From Coprothermobacter sp. (GTDB lineage Bacteria; Coprothermobacterota; Coprothermobacteria; Coprothermobacterales; Coprothermobacteraceae), in NCBI GenBank assembly GCA_012842545.1, contig DUSQ01000069.1, forward strand, positions 1-5,818: a DNA stretch of 5,818 nt, in the 5' to 3' direction. Each line of letters begins with the position of its first letter. Position 1 is the stretch's first letter. Shown here piece after piece: positions 1 through 5,718 of this stretch. The notes beneath the pieces were generated by a model. It saw nothing but the letters and a program-made list of their open reading frames with translations. It was not told the DNA's origin and searched no databases. The translations under genes were made by a program, and so were the position numbers.

Positions 1-375
1 TAGCATCTTCGCCACATCGTCGCTTATAAGTTCTAATCCTTTTTCTTTCAGCAATTTAAGGATTTCTTCTTCACTCAGTTGAAAGGAACACAGACCAGGC
101 AAATATGTAGCATATGCTTCCATTTCGTCGTCACTTATTTCAATCATCACATCTGGTACTGTGGGCTGTTTGCTTATCTCCACCCACGTTCCCGGGTTCT
201 TTATGGCGTCCACAATTGCCTCTGGTTTTTCTACGTTAATCCGCATTTCCATGAGTGTGCTTAGAACCTTCGTTGGGCTCATGCCAGGTTCTTCTACGCA
301 CAGCTCAATTCTTTGTTCAATGCACCTCACAACAATCCCATCTGTTTTAATTGTATTCAATTGCTCATCACTCAC
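1..375 (-). CDS. DUF342 / FapA-family protein, N-terminal part (runs off the left edge)
   Basis: On the minus strand an uninterrupted reading frame runs from a GTG at 375 down to base 1, giving 125 residues with no stop, so the gene is cut by the window edge. The start is supported by an AGGGAGGT ribosome site (391-384) eight bases upstream and by a GTGA overlap with the stop of the mscS-like gene. Residues about 12-70 resemble the leading region of DUF342 proteins. Residues 78-118 carry the pattern typical of the DUF342 N-terminal domain: an 'ISDDEMEAYATYLPG' stretch, then 'LSEEEILKLLKEKGLELI'. DUF342 proteins (FapA, flagellar assembly protein A, and relatives) are cytoplasmic beta-helix polymer-like proteins, usually about 450-650 residues, and their biochemical role is poorly defined. 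The diagnostic repeat-rich central domain lies outside the window, so the family call rests on the N-terminal pattern read by eye. Translation is probably coupled to the upstream channel gene. No flagellar gene is visible here to support a motility role. Confidence 0.72.
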   Translation of the reverse strand, partial: MSDEQLNTIKTDGIVVRCIEQRIELCVEEPGMSPTKVLSTLMEMRINVEKPEAIVDAIKNPGTWVEISKQPTVPDVMIEISDDEMEAYATYLPGLCSFQLSEEEILKLLKEKGLELISDDVAKML

Positions 376-1196
376 TGCGATTTACCTCCCTGAATGGTAA
401 TTTCCGTTACCCCCAAGGGCTTACAGCCCATTTCAGCTAACAAGTTAATGATGCGGTCTTGAATTTGGCGGCTCATGGGTACTAACTGAGCGGTTTCGGT
501 GATTGCGCGAATGGTTATCTTGACGCCTTTTTCGGTTAACTCCCCGAATACCATGGGCTCTTCCATTACACGTTCATCAGATTTGAGTAAGTCACCTATG
601 CGAGCCTTGATCACGGGGTATTTTTCCCAGCAGTCCATGTAAAAGGAGAAATTCCACATTCTCGTAGGACTTTTCGTATTGTTCACAATGGGACCATCTA
701 CCAGTATCTTGTTAGGCATGGTGATTTCCAATCTTTCCAGTGTTTCAATGGTGGTAGTTAACACATTGATTGCTTTTACTGTTCCCGTGTAGCTTCCAAT
801 GGTTACGGAGTCCCCTATGTCAAAAGGTTTTTGAGCTAAAATCATCATTCCTGCAAATAAGTTGGACAGAATATTTTGCGTAGCCAATCCAACTATGAGC
901 CCTGTTATACTAACACCTGCTAGTATGGAGGTGTAGGAAATACCTGCTATTCTTAGGGCTCCCAAGAAGGCTACGATGACTACCACATAATAGAGAAATG
1001 AAAGCCAAAAGCTCACACTTATGCCTGAGATGCCAGGCCGCCCTTGAAGTTTTTGTTTTGAACTGTTAATCAGTGACGCTGCAATGCGCTGGACAACAAT
1101 GAAGAACAACACAGCCACAAGGATGTATGCTCCTCTCATGGCTATTTGGTTCAGCAGTTTGAGTGCTTCCTCAGAAAGACCTAATTCCCCAAGCAT
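372..1196 (-). CDS. mscS: MscS-family small-conductance mechanosensitive ion channel
   Basis: This 274-residue protein is close to the 286 residues of the E. coli channel. The family forms a heptameric inner-membrane pore that opens under membrane tension and releases solutes during hypo-osmotic shock. Hydrophobic segments lie at about residues 19-41, 64-86 and 88-120. The third holds the Gly/Ala-rich pore helix, with 'GLIVGLATQNILSNLFAG' (99-116) followed by 'KPFDIGDSVTIG' (123-134), the classic entry to the beta domain. A 'TTTIETLERLEITMPNKIL' stretch (147-165) matches the family's conserved PN motif, although the Gly of E. coli 'PNGKI' is missing. Residues about 183-270 form the cytoplasmic alpha/beta cage domain. 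The ATG at 1196 has no recognisable Shine-Dalgarno sequence; only 27 bases separate it from the divergent metal-transport gene, so its leader must be very short. Its TGA overlaps the GTG of the DUF342 gene. Family assignment is firm; conductance and gating are not readable. Confidence 0.93.
   Translation of the reverse strand: MLGELGLSEEALKLLNQIAMRGAYILVAVLFFIVVQRIAASLINSSKQKLQGRPGISGISVSFWLSFLYYVVVIVAFLGALRIAGISYTSILAGVSITGLIVGLATQNILSNLFAGMMILAQKPFDIGDSVTIGSYTGTVKAINVLTTTIETLERLEITMPNKILVDGPIVNNTKSPTRMWNFSFYMDCWEKYPVIKARIGDLLKSDERVMEEPMVFGELTEKGVKITIRAITETAQLVPMSRQIQDRIINLLAEMGCKPLGVTEITIQGGKSQ
384..391 (-). promoter_or_regulatory. Shine-Dalgarno site deciding the GTG start of the DUF342 gene
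   Basis: The minus strand reads AGGGAGGT at 391-384, eight bases before the GTG at 375. It lies inside the last codons of the mscS-like gene. It is the reason for choosing the GTG start, and it means the DUF342 protein can be initiated independently as well as by coupling. Confidence 0.8.
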
Positions 1197-1226
1197 GTTA
1201 TTGTTAATGTTACCATTAAGATTATG
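1196..1226. promoter_or_regulatory. Divergent promoter region with inverted repeat 1204-1219 (candidate operator)
   Basis: The 27 bases between the mscS-like and znuA-like start codons contain a perfect inverted repeat, TTAATG (1204-1209), spacer TTAC, CATTAA (1214-1219). On the plus strand TG-t-TATTGT (1196-1204) is a possible extended -10 that would start transcription near 1211, inside the repeat. On the minus strand CATAAT (1226-1221) is a five-of-six -10 match that would start mscS transcription near 1214, also inside the repeat. Good -35 hexamers are not seen for either. The geometry suggests one dimeric regulator could block both directions. Given the zinc-type uptake operon, a Zur-, MntR- or DtxR-like metal repressor is the natural guess, but the sequence does not match a consensus I can cite confidently. 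Confidence 0.45.
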
Positions 1227-2045
1227 GTGATGAGCAATTCACACCGAGAAAAAATCTTTTACTTGGTGGCTTATGTTCTCATCGGCTTACTCCTTGTGTC
1301 ATGCACGAGAAAAGAATCAGTTTCACGGGTTGCAGTACTGGGAAGTCCGGCTTATGCCGTGGTAAGCGAGATAGCTGGTCAGGGAGAAATCGTAAATGCT
1401 ACCCCAGTGGGAAGTGATCCACACTACATGGAGTTCACTCCCTCAGTAGCTAAAGTTCTGGAGCAGTCAAATGCTGTGATTGCACTAGGCACCTCAGCTG
1501 ACAGAAAAATAGCCAGGGAGCTTAGTAAGCCGAAGCTTTTCTTATTACCCGAGGGGCTGGAGGATCCCCATGTCTGGCTTTCGCCAAAAAGGGTCATGGA
1601 ATGGGTTCCGCGAATACAGTCTTTTCTGGATGAGCAGTTTCCTGGTAATAAAGATTTACATGCAGAAAATGCTAAAACGTTCATGGGCGTTCTCTGGGAG
1701 CTTGATGCTCAGTTTGAAAGGCTCAGTGGATATTGCTTTGTTACACAGCATCCGGCTTTTGCCTATGTGGAACACGACTATGGTTGGCGCGTCCTCGGTA
1801 CATTAGAAATAGGAGAGGCAGAGATTTCACCAAATCAGCTCATCGCTCTCATGGAAACGTTGAAAAGCGAAAAGAACTGCTTGCTTCTGCTTAATCCTTA
1901 CGAACCATCAAAAACGGCTGAAGTGTTAAAGGAGCAGCTAAATGTTCCTTGGGCCTACTTTGATATCCTGGAAGGAGCTACGAGGAATTATTCCTTTATC
2001 ATGACTGAAAACATTGATGGAGTGCTTAATGCGCTTGGGCAGTGA
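1224..2045 (+). CDS. znuA: Metal ABC transporter substrate-binding lipoprotein, ZnuA/TroA family (zinc-type ligands)
   Basis: This is the high-affinity metal receptor of an ABC importer, anchored outside the membrane. The N-terminus has a charged start, a hydrophobic segment (11-25) and a lipobox LVSC, with the lipidated Cys at residue 27. Cluster A-I metal ligands are visible: His67 in 'SDPHYMEFTPS', His116 in 'DPHVWLSP', His176 in 'TQHPAFAY' and Asp247 in 'YFDIL'. 'EISPNQL' (200-206) is the usual family landmark before the C-terminal lobe. A His at the third ligand is typical of zinc receptors, whereas the manganese receptors PsaA and MntC carry Glu there; zinc is therefore inferred. At 273 residues it is somewhat short and lacks the His-rich loop of many ZnuA proteins. 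Possible starts are ATG 1224, GTG 1227 and ATG 1230; none has a clear ribosome site. The stop overlaps the next gene's GTG, consistent with an operon with the ATPase and permease. Confidence 0.9.
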   Translation: MVMSNSHREKIFYLVAYVLIGLLLVSCTRKESVSRVAVLGSPAYAVVSEIAGQGEIVNATPVGSDPHYMEFTPSVAKVLEQSNAVIALGTSADRKIARELSKPKLFLLPEGLEDPHVWLSPKRVMEWVPRIQSFLDEQFPGNKDLHAENAKTFMGVLWELDAQFERLSGYCFVTQHPAFAYVEHDYGWRVLGTLEIGEAEISPNQLIALMETLKSEKNCLLLLNPYEPSKTAEVLKEQLNVPWAYFDILEGATRNYSFIMTENIDGVLNALGQ

Positions 2046-2731
2046 AGGTCATGGTTGACGAATCCATCGTACTTTCTGTTGAGAACTTATCAGTGGGCTA
2101 TGGGAAGCCACTGGTTAGTAATCTAAGATTCTTCATCAAGCCCGGTGACTGTCTGGGTATTGTGGGGCCAAATGGTGCTGGGAAGAGTACGCTGGTACGG
2201 ACCATTCTTGGTCTCATACCTCCCTTATCTGGTTCTGTAAGTTTCCTTGGCGAAAAGGTGGAGCAACTTGGGCCTGAGAAGAAAATTAAATTGGGCTATG
2301 TACCGCAGCGGACAACGGTGGATCTTTCTTTTCCGGTGAGTCTGCGAGACGTAATCTACATGTCCTTAGTAAATAAACTTAGGCTAGGAATGCTCATGTC
2401 AAGTTCTGTGGATGATCTTATTCAAGGCGTCCTTAGCAGGTTCGGGTTCAATGACCCCTCCACTCCTTTGAGAAAACTATCAGGCGGTCAACTACAAAGA
2501 CTGCTCATTGCTCGTGCTTTTGTTAATGAGCCGGTGTTGACTATCATGGATGAACCCACATCTAACTTGGATCCTGCTTTCACGGACGAGTTCTATGAGA
2601 TTCTTTCTCAGGAAAAAGAAAAGGGGAAAGCCTTCATTTTGGTTTCTCATGACGTAGAAGGAATCAGTCGCATTATAAACAAGTGCTTGACCATAAGTTT
2701 TGAAGGGTGGGAGCTAAAAGATCATGCTTAG
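2042..2731 (+). CDS. znuC: Metal (zinc-type) ABC transporter ATP-binding protein
   Basis: This 229-residue cytoplasmic ATPase powers import through the adjacent permease. All ABC motifs are intact: Walker A GPNGAGKST (42-50), Q-loop Gln89 in 'GYVPQR', signature LSGGQ (146-150), Walker B 'VLTIMDEP' (165-172, with the catalytic Glu171), D-loop 'SNLD' (174-177) and H-loop His203 in 'VSHD'. The 'GYVPQRTTVDLSFPVSLRDVI' region is typical of the metal-uptake (ZnuC/MntB-like) subgroup. The GTG at 2042 overlaps the upstream TGA in a GTGA arrangement, implying translational coupling; an ATG at 2051 is an alternative that would shorten the protein by three residues. The 3' end overlaps the permease gene by eight bases. 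The subgroup call comes mainly from its neighbours; the ATPase call itself is unambiguous. Confidence 0.93.
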   Translation: MKVMVDESIVLSVENLSVGYGKPLVSNLRFFIKPGDCLGIVGPNGAGKSTLVRTILGLIPPLSGSVSFLGEKVEQLGPEKKIKLGYVPQRTTVDLSFPVSLRDVIYMSLVNKLRLGMLMSSSVDDLIQGVLSRFGFNDPSTPLRKLSGGQLQRLLIARAFVNEPVLTIMDEPTSNLDPAFTDEFYEILSQEKEKGKAFILVSHDVEGISRIINKCLTISFEGWELKDHA

Positions 2732-3509
2732 TTATACTTTTGTGCAGCATGCCCTGTTGGAAATTGTGCTTCTTTCAGTTGGTTTGGGGTTGCTTACCAT
2801 ATTGGTGAACTTGCGTGATTTGGGTGTGCTCGGAACAGGCATTGGCCATGCAGCTTTTACTGGAGGAGTTCTAGGGGTACTCTTGGGGGCACCGTGGCTT
2901 TGGACCATTGCAACTGGTTTATTTGTCGCTTTGCTGTCTTCTAAAATTGAAGGCAAACGGGTATCTAGTGCTAACTCGGTTATTGTAGCTTTTACGTTTA
3001 TCTTGGCTTTAGGTTTAATTCTTTCGTACTTTGTTCCTGGTCAAATTAGCACAGTTATGGGTTTGCTTTTTGGTTCCATGCTTGGAGTGGACGTTTTTGA
3101 CATTGTTCTCACATCTGTTGCCACTCTGCTACTTGTGATCTTTTTTGTGAAGTACTATTGGGAAATACTGAGTACAAGCTTTGACGAGGAGTACTCTGCA
3201 GTGGTAGGTATACCCGTAAAGCCGCTTAGACTATTTATCTCTGTGCTTTTGGCATTTTACATCACAGTAACCATCAGAGCTGTGGGCACGCTCATGATGG
3301 AGGCTCTGCTGGTAATTCCAGGCGCTGTGGCCTTGCAGCTAACGGACTCGTACCACAAGTCTTGGAAGATATCCATGGCTTTAATAGCCGCTTCTGGCGT
3401 AATTAGTTTGATCATGGCATTCTATTGGAACTTGCCAGTCTCCCCTTTAATGGTGGTTATTTTGTCCCTGTCTTTTCTTATTGCGCGTTTCCTATTTAAC
3501 CAAGAGTAG
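2724..3509 (+). CDS. znuB: Metal (zinc-type) ABC transporter permease, ABC-3 family
   Basis: This 261-residue integral membrane protein forms the import channel as a homodimer. It is almost wholly hydrophobic, with about eight segments. Landmarks of the ABC-3 family are visible: 'FVQHALLEIVLLSVGLGLL' (6-24), 'LRDLGVLGTGIGHAAFTGGVLG' (30-51, with the usual Gly-His-Ala-Ala), and 'GTLMMEALLVIPGAVALQL' (188-206), which corresponds to the conserved LLV-PaatA coupling region. The Val-Gly-Ile-Pro at 161-164 is the cytoplasmic loop after 'EEYSAV', as in relatives. The ATG at 2724 lies inside the end of the ATPase gene, with GGGAG (2709-2713) about ten bases upstream. It is the last gene of the metal operon. 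No Rho-independent terminator is visible downstream. Confidence 0.92.
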   Translation: MLSYTFVQHALLEIVLLSVGLGLLTILVNLRDLGVLGTGIGHAAFTGGVLGVLLGAPWLWTIATGLFVALLSSKIEGKRVSSANSVIVAFTFILALGLILSYFVPGQISTVMGLLFGSMLGVDVFDIVLTSVATLLLVIFFVKYYWEILSTSFDEEYSAVVGIPVKPLRLFISVLLAFYITVTIRAVGTLMMEALLVIPGAVALQLTDSYHKSWKISMALIAASGVISLIMAFYWNLPVSPLMVVILSLSFLIARFLFNQE

Positions 3510-3561
3510 CTGTCCAAGGTAGATCATCTTAAAATAATAAAGGCGTTTGATTCAGTGTGAG

Positions 3562-3570
3562 TGATATAAT
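3562..3570 (+). promoter_or_regulatory. Extended -10 promoter for the natA-natB operon
   Basis: TG-a-TATAAT (3562-3570) is a perfect -10 hexamer with the TGn extension. It lies in the gap after the permease gene and predicts a start near 3577, about 68 bases before the natA-like ATG. There is no good -35 at 16-18 bases; TTTGAT at 3546-3551 is only 13 bases away. An extended -10 can compensate for a poor -35. Confidence 0.62.
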
Positions 3571-3602
3571 TGTCACAACACAGTGCTATGGATGTTGTGG
3601 CA
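3571..3602. promoter_or_regulatory. Inverted repeat over the natAB transcription start (candidate operator)
   Basis: TGTCACAACA (3571-3580) and TGTTGTGGCA (3593-3602) pair along ten positions with one G-T, around a 12-base spacer; the inner seven bases on each side (CACAACA / TGTTGTG) are perfect. The repeat starts at the base after the -10 hexamer and spans the predicted start site, the usual position of a repressor operator. Half-site centres are about 19 bp apart, close to two helical turns. Most of the left arm would be transcribed only in part, so a DNA operator is more likely than an RNA hairpin. Confidence 0.55.
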
Positions 3603-3629
3603 GAACATTGGGCATGGTTATCGCTGCTT

Positions 3630-3637
3630 AAAGGAGG
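3630..3637 (+). promoter_or_regulatory. Strong ribosome-binding site that fixes the natA start at 3645
   Basis: AAAGGAGG at 3630-3637 lies seven bases before ATG 3645. It rules out an upstream TTG start at 3570, which would add 25 residues unlike any ABC ATPase N-terminus and would begin upstream of the predicted transcription start. Confidence 0.88.
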
Positions 3638-3644
3638 CGTCAAA

Positions 3645-4358
3645 ATGATTGAAGTTGAAGGATTGCAAAAGAGCTTCGGCCAGGTTCAAGCGCTCAGGGG
3701 CATTTCTTTCCGTTGCGAGCCGGGGAGAGTAACAGGCCTATTAGGTCCTAATGGAGCTGGAAAAACCACAACCATAAGGATACTGAGCACCATTCTCAAG
3801 CCCCAAAGTGGAAGTGCAAAATTGAACGGTTACGACGTTATGAAGGAACCAGATAAAGTTAGAGCTTCAGTGGGCGTTGTTCTTGAGAACTCGGGACTGT
3901 ACCGTCGTCTTACAGGTGATGAGAATGTGCTTTATTTCGCAGATCTGGCTAATGTGCCCAGGGCTGAAGCCATGGAAAGAATGGAGTTTCTTTACAAGCT
4001 TCTGGAGATCGATTACGGCAAACGACAGGCGGGAACTTATTCAAAGGGTATGGCACAAAAGGTCAATTTGGTACGTTCTGTCATTCATGACCCGCCTGTT
4101 TTGATTCTGGACGAGCCAACGGCAGGACTAGATGTACCCAGCACAGTGGCTGTAAGGACGTTTGTGGAACAGCAGAAAGGTGCTGGTAAGACCGTGCTTC
4201 TAAGTACTCATCTCATGAATGAGGTAGAACTGCTGTGCGACTACGTTTACATAATCAACTTGGGCCTCATAGTGGCGGAGGGTACGCCTGATGACCTTAA
4301 AGAGCGAACACAGAGCAGTAATCTGGAAGAGGCCTTTATGAAGGTGGTGAAGGAATGA
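3645..4358 (+). CDS. natA: ABC-2-type exporter ATP-binding protein, NatA-like
   Basis: From ATG 3645 the protein has 237 residues. It begins 'MIEVEGLQKSFG', the normal start of an exporter ATPase. Motifs: Walker A GPNGAGKTT (34-42); a Q-loop position occupied by Glu81 in 'VVLENSGLYRRLT', as commonly seen in the NatA/CcmA branch; signature 'YSKGMAQKV' (132-140), the SKGM variant of that branch; Walker B 'VLILDEP' (152-158); D-loop 'GLD' (161-163); and H-loop His189. The C-terminus is short, ending soon after 'VAEGTPDDL'. It is the cytoplasmic motor for the membrane partner that follows, whose ATG overlaps its TGA as ATGA. Bacillus NatAB exports sodium, but the family is wide and the substrate here is unproven. 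It has its own promoter and a candidate operator, so it is probably transcribed separately from the metal operon. Confidence 0.9.
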   Translation: MIEVEGLQKSFGQVQALRGISFRCEPGRVTGLLGPNGAGKTTTIRILSTILKPQSGSAKLNGYDVMKEPDKVRASVGVVLENSGLYRRLTGDENVLYFADLANVPRAEAMERMEFLYKLLEIDYGKRQAGTYSKGMAQKVNLVRSVIHDPPVLILDEPTAGLDVPSTVAVRTFVEQQKGAGKTVLLSTHLMNEVELLCDYVYIINLGLIVAEGTPDDLKERTQSSNLEEAFMKVVKE

Positions 4359-5533
4359 AATCCATATATGCTGTCATGAAAAAGGAAATTAAAGAAGCTT
4401 TCAGAGATAGGCGTACGTTAATCATGAGCGTTCTTCTTCCTGCCGTTTTGGTTCCTGCCATTGTACTGGGCATATTCTATTTTGAAGGGCGGACAGTGGA
4501 AAAGCAAAATGTGGAGGGTTTTACAGTAGCTTTTCAAGGAAGCCAACAACTTCGTTCTTTTCTGAGTCAAGCTAATCTAAAGGTCATGGAAGTGCCCGAT
4601 GTGGAAAAAGCTGTATTGGAAAAACAAGCCGATGTGGGGATCATTGAACAGCAAACGCCCTCTCAGTCGAAAGTGATTGTGGTCACATCATACGCATCTG
4701 GTACCAGCGGCGACAGCGCAGTTAGCTATCTTAACGGTATCCTCCCCCTTTACAGAGAGCAGTGCATCAGGCAGTACCTAAGTCAAAAAGGGATAAATGA
4801 TGATGTCTTTTCTTTGGTGGTGGTTCAGAGTAAGCAAGTAGGTGAACCCATGGCTTTTGCTAAGTTCTTCTTAGCTTATCTTGTTTCCTTAGTCATGCTG
4901 ACCAGTGGTTTTGTGGGTAATGTTTACCTTGGAACGGACATAGGAGCAGGCGAGAAAGAAAGGGGAACGTTGGAGAGTTTGCTGACAACACCAGTGTCCA
5001 GGTTCTCCATTGCCATGGGCAAATGGTTGGCTCTATCGGCGCTAAACTGCATGGGAACTCTCATATCGCTGCTTTCTTTTACGTTTTCCTACTCTTACGC
5101 CATGACCCATTTTGATATGGGTTTGGGGTTTACTCCTGGTGGATCTGCCTTAGCCATCTGGGGTGCTGGCATATGGGCAATGATCATCGGAGCAGTCTTG
5201 CTTTCTCTCACGGGAGGTGCTCTTCAGTTTATTATCTCCATGTACAGCCGAAATATGAGGGAGGCTCAGCTTTATCTTGGTCAGATGGGCATGGTGATTT
5301 TGCCATTCATATTCATACTCATGCCAGCATTTACTAATGCTTCAGCCATGCCTACGTGGGTTTTCTTCGTGCCCATTGTTAACGCTTCCGCAGTTACCTA
5401 CAATGTCATCATTGGAAACGTGGTATGGCCGTTGGTAGGCATTGCTCTTCTCATGGACGTGGCAGTAGCGGTCTTGCTCTCGTTCGTCATAAGCAAGTTT
5501 ATGAATAGAGAAAGCGTAATATTGAGAATTTAG
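4355..5533 (+). CDS. natB: ABC-2-type exporter permease, NatB-like
   Basis: This 392-residue membrane subunit is the usual size for NatB. The start 'MKSIYAVMKKEIKEAFRDRRTLIMSVLLPAVLVPAIVL' (1-38) is the family signature: an amphipathic elbow helix with the 'KE..ea.RDrRtl' motif, then the first membrane segment (about 21-43). Residues about 44-168 form one large extracytoplasmic domain. The remaining segments lie at about 170-192, 222-248, 268-298, 307-327, 335-355 and 358-381. The cytoplasmic coupling motif 'GAGEKERGTLESLLTTPVSR' (197-216) is textbook for NatB/YhaP-type permeases. The ATG overlaps the natA stop (ATGA), with GGTGG (4343-4347) seven bases upstream. The stop codon lies inside the promoter of the downstream RNA gene. 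The substrate cannot be read from the sequence: sodium, a peptide or a drug are all possible. Confidence 0.9.
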   Translation: MKSIYAVMKKEIKEAFRDRRTLIMSVLLPAVLVPAIVLGIFYFEGRTVEKQNVEGFTVAFQGSQQLRSFLSQANLKVMEVPDVEKAVLEKQADVGIIEQQTPSQSKVIVVTSYASGTSGDSAVSYLNGILPLYREQCIRQYLSQKGINDDVFSLVVVQSKQVGEPMAFAKFFLAYLVSLVMLTSGFVGNVYLGTDIGAGEKERGTLESLLTTPVSRFSIAMGKWLALSALNCMGTLISLLSFTFSYSYAMTHFDMGLGFTPGGSALAIWGAGIWAMIIGAVLLSLTGGALQFIISMYSRNMREAQLYLGQMGMVILPFIFILMPAFTNASAMPTWVFFVPIVNASAVTYNVIIGNVVWPLVGIALLMDVAVAVLLSFVISKFMNRESVILRI

Positions 5534-5548
5534 GTTTAATGGTATAAT
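5522..5548 (+). promoter_or_regulatory. Extended -10 promoter driving the structured RNA
   Basis: TTGAGA (5522-5527) is a good -35, followed after a short 15-base spacer by TATAAT (5543-5548), which has a TG-g extension (5540-5542). The predicted start is A5555, one base before the closing helix of the RNA. The promoter overlaps the end of the natB-like gene. It is the best promoter in the window, as expected for a stable abundant RNA. Confidence 0.75.
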
Positions 5549-5554
5549 GTAATT

Positions 5555-5698
5555 ACCTGCCGTGTGCGTAAGCAGGGGCAGAAGTGCATCCAACAAATGC
5601 GTCTTGGGAGCTCGAATCCTGCTACCGTTGGTGGCAGGAGGGAAGCACCCACCTGTGTGACAGGGACGCAGCTTTCTGACCCTTTACGGCACGGCGGG
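5555..5698 (+). ncRNA. ssrS: Probable 6S RNA (regulator of RNA polymerase), divergent
   Basis: About 144 bases fold into an almost fully paired rod. The closing helix is CCTGCCGTG (5556-5564) with CACGGCGGG (5690-5698). A small hairpin with a GTAA tetraloop follows (TGC 5565-5567 / GCA 5572-5574). The rod continues with GGG (5575-5577)/CCC (5680-5682), CAGAA (5579-5583)/TTCTG (5674-5678), then, past a 14-base single-stranded 5' stretch, TGCGTC (5598-5603)/GACGCA (5665-5670). A three-way junction carries TGGG (5605-5608)/CCCA (5648-5651), a hairpin CCTGT-GTG-ACAGG (5652-5664), and an apical hairpin TCCTGCTACC-GTT-GGTGGCAGGA (5617-5639). E. coli 6S shares the long closed rod, a 'TTCGCAAGCGGG'-like hairpin near the 5' end (here 'TGCGTAAGCAGGG'), an asymmetric bubble, and a CACCT-type hairpin on the 3' strand. 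It has no open reading frame, its own promoter and no terminator. At about 144 nt it is shorter than the usual 180-200. A riboswitch-like leader of the downstream gene is the main alternative. Confidence 0.62.
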
Positions 5699-5710
5699 TC
5701 ACTTTAAAGA

Positions 5711-5717
5711 GGGGAGG
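5711..5717 (+). promoter_or_regulatory. Shine-Dalgarno site of the last gene; spacing favours a TTG start
   Basis: GGGGAGG (5711-5717) is a strong ribosome site, but only one base separates it from ATG 5719. The in-frame TTG at 5725 stands seven bases away, which is normal spacing. The start is therefore more likely TTG 5725 than ATG 5719. Confidence 0.6.
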
Positions 5718-5718
5718 C

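Noticed and set aside
161..400. Open frames on the plus strand opposite the DUF342 gene
   Set aside because: They have no family resemblance and are antisense to a reading frame with a clear start, ribosome site and DUF342-like protein pattern.
1424..1684. Antisense open frame inside the znuA-like gene
   Set aside because: It is a shadow of a well-supported lipoprotein gene, with no ribosome site and no recognisable protein pattern.
3510..3561. Terminator after the metal permease gene (AGATCATCT, 3521-3529)
   Set aside because: A nine-base AT-rich palindrome with no GC stem and no T-run is too weak to call.
3570..3644. N-terminal extension of the natA-like protein from TTG 3570
   Set aside because: It would start upstream of the predicted transcription start and adds residues unlike ABC ATPases, while AAAGGAGG before ATG 3645 is at ideal spacing.
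5605..5626. tRNA-like T-arm (TGGGAGCTCGAATCC...)
   Set aside because: The loop resembles a tRNA T-loop, but no acceptor, D-arm or anticodon arm can be formed around it, and these bases fit the larger fold better.
5555..5698. Signal recognition particle RNA, tmRNA or RNase P RNA
   Set aside because: The SRP GGAAG-loop motif (CCGGAAGGAAGCAGCC type) is absent; there is no tRNA-like end or tag frame as in tmRNA; it is far too short for RNase P RNA.
5678..5710. Rho-independent terminator after the RNA (GACCC...GGGTC)
   Set aside because: The stem has a 13-base loop and is followed by ACTTTAAAG and a ribosome site rather than a run of T.
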